NCBI GenBank assembly: GCA_947179395.2
Contig: OX359291.1
Coordinates: 56,155,458-56,219,457, forward strand
Direction of reading: 5' to 3'
From: Pulicaria dysenterica
Lineage: Eukaryota; Streptophyta; Magnoliopsida; Asterales; Asteraceae
Length of the DNA: 64,000 nt
Shown here: piece by piece, positions 22,552-34,659 of the stretch
Numbering within the stretch: position 1 is the stretch's first letter
Layout of the letters: each line of letters starts with the position of its first letter
Position numbers and translations under genes: made by a program
The notes under the pieces: model-generated
What the model was told of the DNA's origin: nothing
Databases searched by the model: none
What the model saw: the letters and a program-made list of their open reading frames with translations, nothing else

Positions 22552-24507
22552 TGTTAGATCGTGAGCAGAGATAGTATATACGTGTCATCATAACCGAGCA
22601 CTATAAGACACTAAAGGGTCAAATGGCTGACATCCAACTCGAATCAGTTTGAAGTAGTACATTGTGTGTGTTAATAATTAATAGTTAATGAATTATTAAG
22701 GAAATAAAAATAAATAGTCTATTTATTATTTGGGAGAAATTAAATATTAAGTTTTAATATTTAATTAAAAGTTTAATTATTAGTTATTAATTAATTGTTA
22801 AATTAACTAATAAAGTTAGTTAGTTAGACCTAGTGGGTGAGAAATGCAAAGTGTTCAAAGTTTTTGGGCACGGGATCTTAAAGGGGTTATTATGCTTAAT
22901 CCACTTAAATTAGTAATTAAGTAGGATTAACCTTGTTGGTCCCTTGGTAAGATAAACAACAAGCAAGTAATGTGTAGAAGGGGGGTTGAATACACTTTCT
23001 GCGGAAAATTGAATAAATCAATAAAAAGTGTTACACAAATCAAACAACATGAAATCAAATGCTTTCATCAATAAGAAGATGATTACAATGACTATCAAGT
23101 AAGCAACACTTGATATGTAAACACCTAATATAAATCAAATCTCTCAATCTCTCAAACTAATTGATCAAACTTGCTATCTATAATCAACTAATGATTATAG
23201 ATAAAGACTAACTCTCTAAACAGGATTTATTCACAGATTGAATACTTACCAACTTCACAACAGACGTGAAGATCGAACATACGAACTATGTTGGCAATCT
23301 GTGAATTTTTTGATCACGTTGAACACACAAACAATGTATCAAGATTCGTAACACATACGATGGTGAGGTTAGGTATTCTCTGAACTTATCAAGATATTAG
23401 TATTTATAATCTTGTTCCTACGGATCCTAACAAACTAGAACTTATCCTAATCTGCTAACTAACTAACGGATAACCCAGAATCTTGAATCTTGAATCTTCT
23501 ATCTTGAGTCTTTAATCATCAATCTTGATTCTAGAATCTTCTTATCCGCATCGTATATATAGAGAATTGCAGAATTTAAAACATATTTAAGTTCTCTTAC
23601 ACTGACTTCTTTTGTTGGGCTGAGTTACTCAACTTGAAACTCGTCAAGATGAGTTCATCGAGAACTAACTCGATATTAAACATGTATAAGAACTAACTCA
23701 TCCTTAGAAGTCATAAGAGTTGGCTAGAACTTACTTAGAAACTCTGTTGAGCTGACCCAATCTACAAACTGAGTCACTCAGCTTGAAACACATCAAGCTG
23801 AATACTCAACTTATACCTTAGGTGACACACACAACTTATCAAACATATTGATAAACTAACTAAGATATAGTCTAAGCTGATCAACTATATGCTCAGCTTA
23901 TACTCAGCTTATGCTCAGTCTGAAACACTATAAGTGCTCAGTCTGATCAACCTTCATAATTCTGTTTAAGTTGTATTTAGATCATATCTAACAAACTTAA
24001 CTTTGTCTCATCAAATCATAACTGATAAGATCATTTGACCAACAAACTTAAAAACTAAACATAAGTTAACTTAAGCCTCAAGTCTCAAATATCTCTCCCT
24101 ACTCTCTCTCCCTTGCGTCAGACGAACAACCCACCCCCTTGCGGTGATGGTTTGCGGTGGTGTTCAATTGCGAACACCCCCCCTCGGCGGCAGTCCTTCG
24201 TCTGCCACCCCTCGATGCTGCGGTGTCCCTTTGATGCGGTGCAACTCAGCGACGGTGAGGCCGCTAGCGGTGGCGGTAGCATACACACAGAGGTTGTTTT
24301 TGCGGGTACTTGGCGGTCTAGATGCCATGTTCAGGGTGCAGTAGCTGTGTATCCCCTATAGCAGTCCAACGGTTAAAAGGGTATAATTTTCCAACCTTTA
24401 TAACCGTATATTTATTTTGTTCCCCTTGTTGATCTAATTGAGATCACTAGGATTGAAGTTTATTATAATTCCGTTGTGCATATTATTTTACCCCAAAAAC
24501 TCCAACA
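22552..24507 (+). repeat. D2 5' LTR, interrupted
   Basis: It begins TGTTAGATC and ends CTCCAACA before the PBS-like ATGCTATCGAAGCC. Removing the insertion at 22934-24044 and one duplication leaves about 840 bp, in line with other D LTRs (735-908 bp). The distal part holds a GC-rich cassette (24110-24360). Confidence 0.8.
22934..24044 (-). repeat. Solo LTR of the A/G family inside the D2 LTR
   Basis: On the minus strand it reads TGTTGGTCAAATGATC... to ...CCAAGGGACCAACA, matching the G LTR (61388-62465) end to end. Flanks are AACCT (22929-22933) and AACTT (24045-24049), a 5-bp duplication with one later change. The corresponding LTR at 31453-32103 has the uninterrupted site near 31835-31850, so the insertion is precise. 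Internal sequence is absent, as after LTR-LTR recombination. Confidence 0.9.
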
Positions 24508-25425
24508 ATGCTATCGAAGCCACATCTAGGCTCAATACGAGATAGTCTTATGATTTATGTTATCTTGATGTATATATTTTCTTGATATATTAATGTTTGT
24601 ATGAAGCTTTATTTTAGTTCTAGATCAAAGATTTAATCTTTATCAAAAAAATGTATCAAGATTTATTATTATTGTTATTGTGTGATCAAAATTGGTAAGA
24701 ACACTCGTAGTGTTCTTGCTAATGGCCCAGTTATGGTCATTAAAACAAATGACCCAGTTAACCGGCCCAGGTTTGAGGCCCAGTTCATACTTGGAACAAC
24801 CCGAAACCAGTTGGTCTCGGTGTTGGAGTTGCCCGAGATCAGTTGTCGATAATCATCTCAACTCATTTTGAGTAATCCCGGATATGTGTGTGTGTGTATG
24901 TATATATATATATATATATATATATTGTTTCTAGGTTGTCGAACTTTAAGCATGTTTTATATTTCTGTTCACTTAAAACCCCTATTTAATTCTGTGGGCC
25001 ATCAAAACCCTAATTTAATTCTGTAAAACTAATAGTTTTAGTGGACCAGCATGCCTATGAATTCTTTTGTAATTTTCTAGTATACTTAGAATTTTGAATA
25101 GGTTAGTTTTATCTATATCTAATCTCACCATCAAAAGAGAAAGACGAGGAAGAGCCGTTATGGATGTTGGAGTCAGTGGGAGCACGAAGTTCGTGTCATG
25201 TGTGTTGTATGATCCACTAAGGTGTTTTGACCTCCAGTCACTTAGTTGGCTCACCAAGTGTCGATAGTGGTCTTAGGCGCGATTATGGCATGTTTTCCGT
25301 TTTATATATATGTGTCGTTGTGTTATATATATATATATATATATATACACGTGTGTGTGCTTGTTTGTGTGTGTGTCTATATATATATATATATACGTGT
25401 GTGTGCTTGTTTGTGTGTGTGTCTA

Positions 25426-25506
<81 letters not shown>

Positions 25507-26036
25507 TCTTAAGTTCAAAAGATTTTCACTTAAAAGAAACGTTGTGCAAAGTTTTCCATATAAAATCGTGTTACTAAATCTGGCAAAATTATTTTTATGA
25601 AACAAAAACCCTATTTTATAATCTTAGAGTTGTAGCGCTACCCATCTAATGGTACATCCAACCCATTAAGCGGTACTTTGGTGCTTTGTCATGCCCAAAC
25701 TGTGAGCACTGGGGTTCAAACCATTATTCAGAAGGGGGGAAAGACTCCGCGCTTACATGATGAGACGGGCCCAAAGTGCACTTAGAGAGACTGGATATGT
25801 AAGAATTATGTTTCATTCGATGTCCCGAAGATCTAGCCATTGTGTTTTAGTTTAAATACGATCGGTATATTTATTACCAACCAGAAATAACACGAGGTTG
25901 GTGTTATGGTGCCCAACCATGCACCAACACATGTAAATAATGGGTCCTAGTCTAATTAAATTATTTAAGGGTTATAATTTATTTAGAAGTTTGTAATCAT
26001 GTTACTGAATCAGTTTATTTTGTTCTTTTTCTGTAG
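24508..26036 (+). other. D2 5' leader
   Basis: This is the equivalent of the D1 leader, with GGCCCAG words (24723-24790), (TG)n/(TA)n tracts and the conserved block (25630-25960) close to gag. The primer-binding site at 24508-24521 is degraded to ATGCTATCGAAGCC. Confidence 0.65.
25324..25503. repeat. Compound (TA)n/(TG)n microsatellite
   Basis: 180 bp of alternating TA and TG blocks, of which the last 64 bases are pure TA. Open frames here encode only Tyr-Ile repeats. Confidence 0.95.
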
Positions 26037-26940
26037 ATGTCATTATTATATGTTATTCCGTTTTATTCACCTGAGGAGTCTTTTAGCTTCATCATCAACA
26101 AGTGGAAACTTTCAGGTCCAAATCATGTGGTTTAGAAGTTGCACTGCAGGAATATCGTAAGGGCACATGGAAACTTAAACATTGTTGAAAGACCACCTCT
26201 AGCACAACCTAATTTTTCTACCCCGAATAAAGAGTATGATACATATTATAAGTATCCCTCCGACGAATCTGATGTCATGTCAATTCTGATACTCCCTACA
26301 ACATCCGAGTTCGTGGGTGAACTAAAAAAAAGTCATATTTTGAAGTTGTTCAGACTTTGGAGGAACACTTCAAAGAAAGCAACCTCTATGGGCGTTTTCT
26401 GTTGATGAAATAATTACTTTCACAAAGGATGAAGAAGGCCAGTCTATACACGATCATCTCATTAATGTGAGAAGGCTATTTGATTGCTTAACCATCTTGG
26501 GGATCTCAAGTCAGTGAACAAGGACTAATTATGTTGTTCATCGGATCTCTAACGGATCACTATCAGTCAAAGGGAGTGAACGAGCGTAGATGACATGAGA
26601 TGACAGATGTTGGTATACATAAAGTTCTAATGTTTATAGGTGAGCACCTACATCCTAATATTCTTGGAACAACAGATGTTGAGCCAATGGAAGAAGATGA
26701 CTGGATTGATGAGCTAGGAGACATATGTTGCCACATATGTGGTAGCAAGGATCATGTGAGCACTTACTCAACATTCATCAGCTGGACAATGGTTTACCCA
26801 ATGATGCAGGTATCTTTATGTAGGTTACTTAGTTACTTCTTATGAATCATGGATACTTGATACCAGATGTGGTCATCACATATGCAACTATTTGTATGGA
26901 TTCAAGAGAAGTAGGAAACTAAGGAAAGCGATATGGAACT
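26037..26940 (+). pseudogene. D2 gag and protease
   Basis: The ATG begins a Gag like D1's (PFYSPEESFSFIINKWKLSG) but a TAG follows within 35 codons, and frames shift repeatedly. A knuckle-like CHICGSKDHVSTYS (26731-26772) has lost its final Cys. Protease reads ESWILDTRCGHHICN near 26843, where the catalytic D-T-G has become D-T-R. Element C keeps WVLDTGCGTHVCN at the same place, so this is decay. The region ends where a conserved GVEAIGTYIL-like part begins. Confidence 0.7.
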
Positions 26941-28030
26941 ACGGGTAGGCGAAGACTCCACGGTTGGTGTTGAAGCTATAGGAACATACATTCTTAGATT
27001 ACCTTCTGGTTTGATTATAGAACTATAGATTTGTTTTTATGTTTCTAGATTAATTAAGAATGCAATCTCGTATGATTTATTAATAGACACTGGTTTTAAC
27101 TATCAGTCTGTGAGAAAAACTATTTTGTGCTTTAAGAATAATTTATTATATATTAAAAAGAGTTCACAAGAATGTCTATATACAATAAATCTAGGAGATG
27201 ACAGTAATAATATCTATATACAAAATGGTCTATATACATTGTCACCTCGGAGATGTTAACAAGAAATGCATAGGGGAACTCCGCCGTGATAGAGTTTTAG
27301 GGACTTTTGATCTAGAATCAATAGATAACTGTTAATCTTGTTTGTGCGGCAAGATGATAAAGCAGCCTTTCTACAGTTTGAACGAAAGAGAAAATGAACT
27401 GCTAGGGATAGTACACACAGATTTATGTGGACCCTTCAGTCAAAATGCTAGAGGAGGATACCAGTACTTCATTACCTTTATAGACGATTACAGTAGATAT
27501 GGTTAGGTGTATCTTATGAGACAAGTATGAAAGTTTTTATTTCTTTTAATAGCTTTAGAATGAAGTGCAGAACCAACTACACAAGAAGATCAAGCTACTT
27601 TGATCTGATCGAGTTGGTGAACATCTAAGTCAAGAGTTTGACGATCTTCTGAAAAGTTGTGGAATTGTTTCACAAATCACACATTCGTATACGCCACAGT
27701 CGAAGGTGTATCACAAAGGAGAAATCTAGCTTTTCTTTACATGGTTCGGTCTATGATGAGTCAAGCTACGTTACCAACGTCGTTTTGGGGACACGCACTT
27801 GAGACAACAGCTTTCATGTTGAACCGGGTTCCATCAAAGTCAGTGGAAAAGTAAAAGACATCGTTCGAGCTTTGGACAGGTAAAAAGCCTAAGTTGTTTT
27901 GTCTGAAGATTTGTGGTTGTGAGGCCTTCATTAAACGACCATTTTCAAATAACTCAAACCTAAATAAAACAAGTGTATCTTCAACAAAGTCTTTGGTGCT
28001 TGGACCAGGAGTTTTCTAGAAGATAAGTTT
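26941..28030 (+). pseudogene. D2 integrase
   Basis: Pre-integrase text (KKCIGELRRDRVLGTFD, CLCGKM) precedes HTDLCGPFS (first Asp near 27430) and FITFIDDYSRYG (27472). The second Asp region (27600-27630) is altered. A MVRSMMSQATLPTSFWGHALET block (27740-27810) and a TGKKPKL/VWGC-like block end the domain. Several stops and at least four shifts are present. Confidence 0.75.
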
Positions 28031-28405
28031 CAAATGTTAGAAACTACTAGAAAAGAAATAGATCATTGGGAAATTGAATAAAAAGATATACCACTTCCTT
28101 TTGTAGAACCTGTAACTCAACAAAGGATCGTTGAGACCCAATCCGAGTTAGTGATTGAAGAATAAGTGGAAACACAAGACCTTCGCGGGTCCAGTAGGAT
28201 TCGGACTAAGCATGATAGATCTTATATTTCTTATCTCTCAAGAAGGAGGGGATCTTCAAGAACCCACATCATACAAGGACGCTGTTACAAGTAGTGAGTC
28301 TGAAAAATGGCTTGACGCAATGAAGGCAGAGATGCAATCCATGTATGACAACTCAGTTTAGGAGCCAGTAGACTTGCCACAATACAATATAGTTGTAGGG
28401 TGCAA

Positions 28406-29289
28406 TGATGGATTATGTGCTTAGATACATGTGTTGTCATATCTGGGCACTATAAGGCATTCAAGAGTCACACGTCTACACACCCAATTCAGAACAAGAT
28501 AATATACTAAAACATTGTGTGGTGATAACTAATAGTTAATTAATTACAAATAAATAAATAATAAATAGTTATTTATTATTTGAGATATTAAATATTTAGT
28601 TAAATATTTAATTTTAGGGTTTGTTTAAAGTATTATTAATTAATGTGGGAATTAATTAATATTAATCAAACTACGAGGGTCGTTTTTGTAAAAGAATCAA
28701 ACTATGATTCAGACCGGGCTTAAAAGCCTAATCCACTCTTATAAGTATATAAAGGGGATTATCTTGGAAGTTAATAAAAGTTATCAATAATTTACACCTC
28801 AAGCAAAAACACAACTCTATCCATCTTCTCCCTTTGCGATCCTCAGCCGAAGACACCACTACTGCACACGGCGGTGGTTCGCGACACGACAGGCGGCAGC
28901 ACGACCAGCGGCACCCCTTGCGGCGGCTGCTCTGTCCGGCGGTTAACTCCCTTTGGCCAAGAACCCCTTGCAGCGGCCTGTAGTTTTTCAGAAACCCCTA
29001 TAGGGCAGTTTGCGGTGGCAGTTTTGAGACATAAACACATACGTTGCGGCTTTTGTTGCTGGTATTTTCTAGGAGGTCTAGCAGCTGGGTTCACGGGTGC
29101 GGTAGCTGCGTATCCCCCTATAACAGTCTGAGGGTATATTTTCTAACCCTTAACTTTATTAGTTTTATATATCTTTGTTTAATATGCTTGCATATCATGA
29201 TTGTTCCCCTAGTTGATCAAGTTGAGATCTCTGATATTGGGATTTTGTTTTAAGCCTGTTGTGCATATTGTACCCCACAAATCCAAACA
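28406..29289 (+). repeat. Solo LTR of the D family inside D2 RT
   Basis: It starts TGATGGATTATGTGC and ends ATCCAAACA (884 bp). The 5-bp duplication TGCAA flanks it exactly (28401-28405 and 29290-29294). Joining the flanks restores continuity of a conserved RT position, which proves a precise insertion. Like other D LTRs it has an AT-rich fold-back part, a TATA box and a GC-rich cassette (28850-29120). Confidence 0.92.
28746..28754 (+). promoter_or_regulatory. TATA box in the D-family solo LTR
   Basis: TATATAAAG lies between the AT-rich part and the GC-rich cassette, the same relative place as in D1. Confidence 0.5.
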
Positions 29290-30170
29290 TGCAAGTGGGT
29301 CTTTAGGAAGAAGACATACATGGAAGGAAACGTGCATACCTTTAAATTAAGGCTTGTAGCAAAAGGTTGCACTTAAACTCATGGTGTTGGCTATCATGTA
29401 ACTTAAATTGTGGGAATCTGATAGAAGACGTGTATGTGACATAACGAGGTGGTTTTGAGGATTCCAATAATCCAAATAGAGTATGCAAGTTTCTTAAATA
29501 CATTTATGGATTAAAGCAAGTATCTAGAAGTTGGAACATTCACTTTGATGAGCGCATCAAAGAGTTTGATTTTACCAAACTTGAGTTTGAATCCTGTGTT
29601 TACACAAAGTTCAGTAGGAGCATACAATCTTACTAGTCTTGTATGTAGATGACATACTACTTAGATGAAATGACATACCAACATTGCAAGGAGTAAAATA
29701 CTAGCTAGGTAAATGTTTCTAGATGAAGGACTTGGGAGAATCTGCTTATATACTTGGTATAAAGATCTATAGAAATAGATCTAGGTGACTGATCGAACTT
29801 AGTCAAAGTACATACATCGATAAAGTCGTGAAAAGATTTTACATGGCTGGATCCAAGAAAGGTTTCATCTCGATGCAAATTGGCACATCCCTGAGCAAGG
29901 CTAGCAGAAGACGATGAGATCTATTCCAGATGCCTCGGCTATAGGATCGATCATGTATGCCATGTTAAGTATTAGGCCTAATGTTGCTTATCCAATAAGT
30001 GTCACGGCTAGATATCAACAAAATCCAGATGTCAGGGTGGCTGTTAAGAACATTCTCAAGTATATGAGAAGGACAAAGGTCATGTTCTTGGTCTTTGGAG
30101 GAATTAGAGACGAAATCAGTGCAACTGGTTACACCGATGCTAGTTTTTAACATAAATGACTTCAAGTCGC

Positions 30171-30570
30171 GGTCAGGGTTTGTCTTTATATTAAAGGAGG
30201 AGCTATATCTTTGAAAAGCCAGAAGTAGTATACGATAGCAGATTCTACTACAAAGGTTGAGTACATTGTGGCAAACGATGTAGCAAAGGAAGTAGTCAGG
30301 ATGAAAATTTTATCTCTGATGTAAGAGTTGTTGCCAATATCTCTAGACCGATTGATATTTTCAGTGACAATGTGGATGCTTTAGCGTAAGCAAAAAATCC
30401 AATAGATCATCAGCGGACCATATATGTGCTTAGAAAGTATCACATCATATGAGAGGTAGTCAGAAGGGGAGATGTGAGGCTATACAAAATACCGACAGAA
30501 GACAACGTAACTGATCCGTTGACTAAGCCTCTAGCTAGAGCTAAGCATGAAAGTGATGCAGTATATAGAA
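30171..30570 (+). pseudogene. D2 RNase H
   Basis: Broken frames carry SGFVFILKGGAIS, TIADSTTKVEYIVAN (the STTE-type Glu region, with Lys-Val in place of Glu-Ala), and a terminal DNVTDPLTKPLA-like tether near 30500-30535. It is much decayed relative to the copy at 60712-61387. Confidence 0.65.
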
Positions 30571-31452
30571 TCTAGCAGCTAGTTCATATATTGACTATGA
30601 CCATGGATCAAACTTAAAACCTATAATTATGTATTTACATGTTATAGTTATTGAAATAGAAAGTTTTACATAATTGTTTTATTTTTTTCCATTTTTAGCG
30701 TATTTAACCAATCCATGATATACAAGTCTTTTAATATCTAAAATTTCCATAGCTACTTGATGTAGTGGGAGCTACAACAAGGAGATAATGCTATTATAAA
30801 TACTTGATGATTTATTCGGGTAGAGAATAAAATCACAAGTTTGTGACCAAGTATTTATAGATATTCGTCAGGAGGTACAAATATTTGTGGTGATCCGCTT
30901 CAAGTCTACTCCATGGAGCTAAGTCTTGAGTATGCTTGATTGGTTGTCGTTAGACCTAAGATGTTTGGTTTGGGGCACGGGGACTTTTGTACTTTAGTAA
31001 GTCTTAACATCAAACCGTATTAGGTGGTCGTACAGGGCGTGTCTGGGTACAGCGGAAGACGTGTGCTTAAATGCAAGCAGTTAACATGAGATTTTCACCT
31101 TTTTTCTATAGGATGAGATATTTGAGGGCCCCTCGACGGTTGAGACTATTAAAATACGTTGCCCCACTCCAATAGAATGATATATATCATTAGGTGGATC
31201 CGTTACCGTAGTTAGTCGAGATCAGAGTCAAGAAACATATTATGAATTTTAGAACTGAACATGTGCTCCATGTCTAAAATTAAAATTACGAAATATCGTG
31301 ATGCAAAAGTAAAAGCCGGGTAATCCGTGTGAGGATTATAATATCTGGATATAAGATATCTTATAGTCATTCTTAACCTAAGTGTCTAGCTAGGGACTTC
31401 CTTAGACCAATTATATACAAGTAGTGTAACGTATCTTGCAAAAGTTGAAGTC
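30571..31452 (+). other. D2 3' noncoding region
   Basis: About 880 bp without a gene. GATGTAGTGGGAGCTACAA at 30759-30777 is polypurine-like, but it lies far from the LTR start at 31453. Confidence 0.45.
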
Positions 31453-32103
31453 TGTTAGATTGTATGCAGAGATAGAATACACTTGTCATCATATCCGAGC
31501 ACTATAAGACAGTAAATGATCACACAGCTGCACACCCAACTCGAACCAATTTGAAGTAGCACATTGTGTGTGTTAATAATTAAAACTTAATTAATTATTA
31601 AGAAATTAAATAATAAATAGTTTATTTATTATTATTTGGAAGAAATTAAATATTAAGTTTTAGCATTTAGTTAAAAGATTTACTAACAGTTACTAATTAA
31701 TTGTCAAATTAATTAATAAATTTAGTTAGTTAAGCTTAAAGGGTGAGAAATGCAAAGTGTTCAAAGTTTTTGGGTACGGGCTTCTTAAACAGGTTTTAGA
31801 CTTTATCCACTTAAATTAATATTTAAGTAGGGTTAACCTAAAAACTAAACATAAGTTAAGTTAAACCTCAAGTCACAAAGCTCCCCCCTCTCTCTCTCTC
31901 CTTTGTCGGCCGAACTCCTTACCCACTTGCGGTGGTGGTTTCCGGTGGTGGTCACTAGCGAATACCCCCTTACGGGGGCAGTCCTTGGACAGCCCCCTTG
32001 GTGCAGCGGCGCCCCTTTGCGACAGTGCAACTCAGCGGCGGCAAGGCCCACATTGGCCGCGGTGGCGGCATACACACACGCATGTTATTTTTGGGGTACT
32101 TTA
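31453..32103 (+). repeat. D2 3' LTR, truncated by element E
   Basis: It starts TGTTAGATTGTATGCAG and follows the D2 5' LTR closely as far as the GC-rich cassette (TTTTTGGGGTACTT), where E's LTR begins. It preserves the empty target site for the solo LTR seen at 22934. Confidence 0.85.
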
Positions 32104-33011
32104 TGATAGATCGTGTGCAGGCATAGTGTACACCGGTCATCATATCCGGTTGCTATGAGTCACTAAAGGGTCACACAGCTGCATACCCAACTAGAACCAA
32201 GATAATGATACTTTGTATGTTGTGATAATTAATTGTTAATTAATAATCAAGTAAATAATAAATAGTTATTTATTATTTTAAGACAATTAATATTAGTTAA
32301 ATATATAATTAGAGTGTTTGGTTAAAGGATTATTAATTAATTAGTCAATTAATTATTATTAATCAAACTTGAGGGTAATTTTTGTCAAAGAATTAAAGTT
32401 GTGATTCGGCCCGAGCTTAAAAGCCTTAATCCATCTATTTAATATAAATATGGATTAAGCTAGGAAAATTAATCATAAGTTTTATGATAAATTAAATTAA
32501 GCCACAAAAAAACACTTTCCTCTCTCACTCTCTTGTTCCGATCAGGGGCCAAAGAAAAACACCACCACCGCTCAGTGGCAACGGTAGTGGAACGACCCAG
32601 CAGAGCAGAACGATGACAACGACTGCGACCGACACCTTGCGGCAGCCTGCGGCGGTTTCCGGTGGACAATTTCTCGGATGAACACCCCCATTGCAGCGGG
32701 TGGCTCTCGGCAGCCCCTAGGTGAGGGTCTACGGCTGCAGTTTGTCGAGATACACAGACAGGGCACTTTAGATTTTAGCGGGTATCGTTCTTGGCGGTCT
32801 AACAGTCGGGTTCAGGGGTGCAGTAGCTGTGTATTCTCCTATAGCAGTCTAAGGGTATAAATTCTAAACCTTTTAATCTATAATTCATTTATATATGTTT
32901 GTATAATATGAATATAATATGTTTTGTTCCCCTAGTTGATGCATTTGTAATATCTGGGATTGGGATTTGTTTTATTTCCGCAGTGCATGTTGTACCCTGT
33001 AAATTCTAACA
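32104..33011 (+). repeat. Element E 5' LTR (D family)
   Basis: 908 bp from TGATAGATCGTGTGC to AATTCTAACA, directly followed by a perfect primer-binding site. It carries the AT-rich part, a GC-rich cassette (32560-32860) and the GTGCAGTAGCTGTGTAT block (32816-32832). Confidence 0.88.
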
Positions 33012-33012
33012 G

Positions 33013-33024
33013 TGGTATCAGAGC
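33013..33024 (+). promoter_or_regulatory. tRNA-Met primer-binding site of E
   Basis: TGGTATCAGAGC, perfect, one base after the LTR. Confidence 0.92.
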
Positions 33025-34659
33025 CTCTTCTAGGCTCGATAGGGGATAGTGTTTATTGTTCATATTATTCATATACATGTGTGAAACTTGGTTTTCGATT
33101 TTAGATCATGTTTTGATCTTTTTACCGAATAAAGTTTCTAGTTTTTATATTTGATATATATATATATATATATATAGGGGAAGGTTCATGCGAGAACCGT
33201 TGTTAGTGCGAGGACCGCGAGAACCAATCTCAGCCGTTCCTTAGATATGGGAAGTATCATGGATGGAGAGCGTGGAGGGATATGGTGTGGCAGGATGCAT
33301 GTGAGGAATTTATGGATAGGCAATGACATTGAAGGAGGGGGAATTGGACGGCTTAGATTGGTTCTCGCGGTTCTCGCACTAACTACGGTTCTCGCATGAA
33401 CTTTTGTCTATATATATATGCATGTGTGAAACTTTGTTTTGGCCAAAGGTCAAAGTTTTGATCTTTTTGCTAAATAAAGTTTCTAGCTTTATTTATCTTT
33501 ATGTATATATATTGTGTGATACTTAAAATTGACAACCAGTCAAAACTTTGAACTTTTGGTCAAATAAAGTTTCCAGCTTTATTATTATTTTTATCATAAA
33601 AACATAATTCTAGGTGGTGTTTTTGCTAAATTGTCCAGTATGAGATAAATGGCAAAAAGTCCAGTTTAGGCACAGTTGTGAGGCCCAGGTTATGTTTTTG
33701 GGATTAACACAAATTCAGTTAGGTTTTGGTGTTAGGTTTTATCCGTTTCAAGTTTGAATCATCCCGGGTATATGATCAAGTTGCATCCTTTATTTAAATT
33801 AATGTCATATTGTGTCGTGATTGAATTATTGATTTGTAAGTCATTCACTTAGACCTAGTGGATCACTGTGTTGCTTTTATTTTTATTTTTTTGTGGTTGC
33901 TTATATTTATTTTTATCTGGTGTGGGGAGGCCTACGTGCCACTTACATCCCCTATTCAGTTTTGTAATAGTACGAGTTTTAGCATACCTACGTGCCTTTG
34001 TATTATTTTGTAAAATGGCACTAGTTTTTTTCTCAAAATTGTATAGGTTAGTTTGATAGTTGAAAATATAATTATTTTAGAGACAAACGAGCAAGACAAG
34101 GAGCAAGACGAGAAGAGAAGAATGCTATGGATGCTGGAGCCAGCGGGAGCATCAGAGATCCATGCCTTGCGTGTTGTGTGATCCACTTAGGATTTTGACC
34201 ATAGGGGTACTTGTTTAGCTAATCAAGCACCAATTTTGGTCATAGGTGTGTTTTGTCTTACTTTATTATTAATTACGTGGTTGTGATATTTTTATTTAGA
34301 TTGTGTACGCTCGACCTTTAAAACCATATATTTTTAAGTTGAAAAGTTTTTTTCACTTAAAAGGATAAATAGTTTTACAACTTTTGTGAAACTGAAAATT
34401 GGCAAAATGTTTTGAAACACGCAATCCCTTTTAAAATCTTAGACTAGTAGTATTACCCATCCAATAGTACACCTCTCTGCTATCGGTACCTATGGTGTGT
34501 TGTCGTGTCCAAACCGTGCGCACCAGGGTTCAAAAGCCGATGTGGGGAGGGGATGAAAGACTTCTCGATTCTCTGATGTGACGGGCCGTAGTTCACCCCG
34601 TCATAGGTAGTGAGGTCTATTTTGGTTATTCCCTGATGTGATAGGCCTAAAGTGCACTT
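33025..34659 (+). other. Element E leader, cut by element B
   Basis: It is homologous to the D1 and D2 leaders, including the conserved block (34440-34659) where CTGATGTGA-GGGCC-like units repeat at 34577 and 34631. It stops at GTGCACTT, where B's LTR starts; in D2 the same sequence continues (25784 onward). A MITE lies at 33177-33409. Confidence 0.7.
33177..33409. mobile_element. MITE with about 64-bp terminal inverted repeats
   Basis: The left arm (33177-33240) contains TTCATGCGAGAACCG, TTAGTGCGAG and ACCGCGAGAACCAATCT. The right arm (33346-33409) carries the same words inverted. The 233-bp element sits in a (TA)n tract, so the target duplication (TA or longer) cannot be read. It encodes nothing. 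The superfamily is not certain. Confidence 0.8.

Larger units (their letters stand above)
28031..30170 (+). pseudogene. D2 reverse transcriptase, split by a solo LTR
   Basis: The hinge and N-terminal RT (28150-28405; AMKAEMQSMYDNS) stop at the Gly-Cys-Lys-Trp codons, where a solo LTR lies (28406-29289). RT resumes with CKWVF-like codons (29290), loses the MDVK region by deletion near 29400, then continues with LYVDDILL (29641), GESAYILGIKIYRN and SAIGSIMYAM (29935). Confidence 0.75.
22552..32103 (+). mobile_element. Element D2: full D-family copia with two nested solo LTRs
   Basis: Order: 5' LTR (22552-24507, split by a solo LTR of the A family), degenerate primer-binding site, leader, gag, protease, integrase, RT (split by a solo LTR of its own family), RNase H, 3' noncoding, and a 3' LTR head (31453-32103) cut by element E. 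All protein regions are riddled with stops and shifts. Confidence 0.8.

Noticed and set aside
25227..25577. Long open frames through the TA/TG repeat
   Set aside because: They encode only Tyr-Ile, Cys-Val type repeats dictated by the microsatellite.
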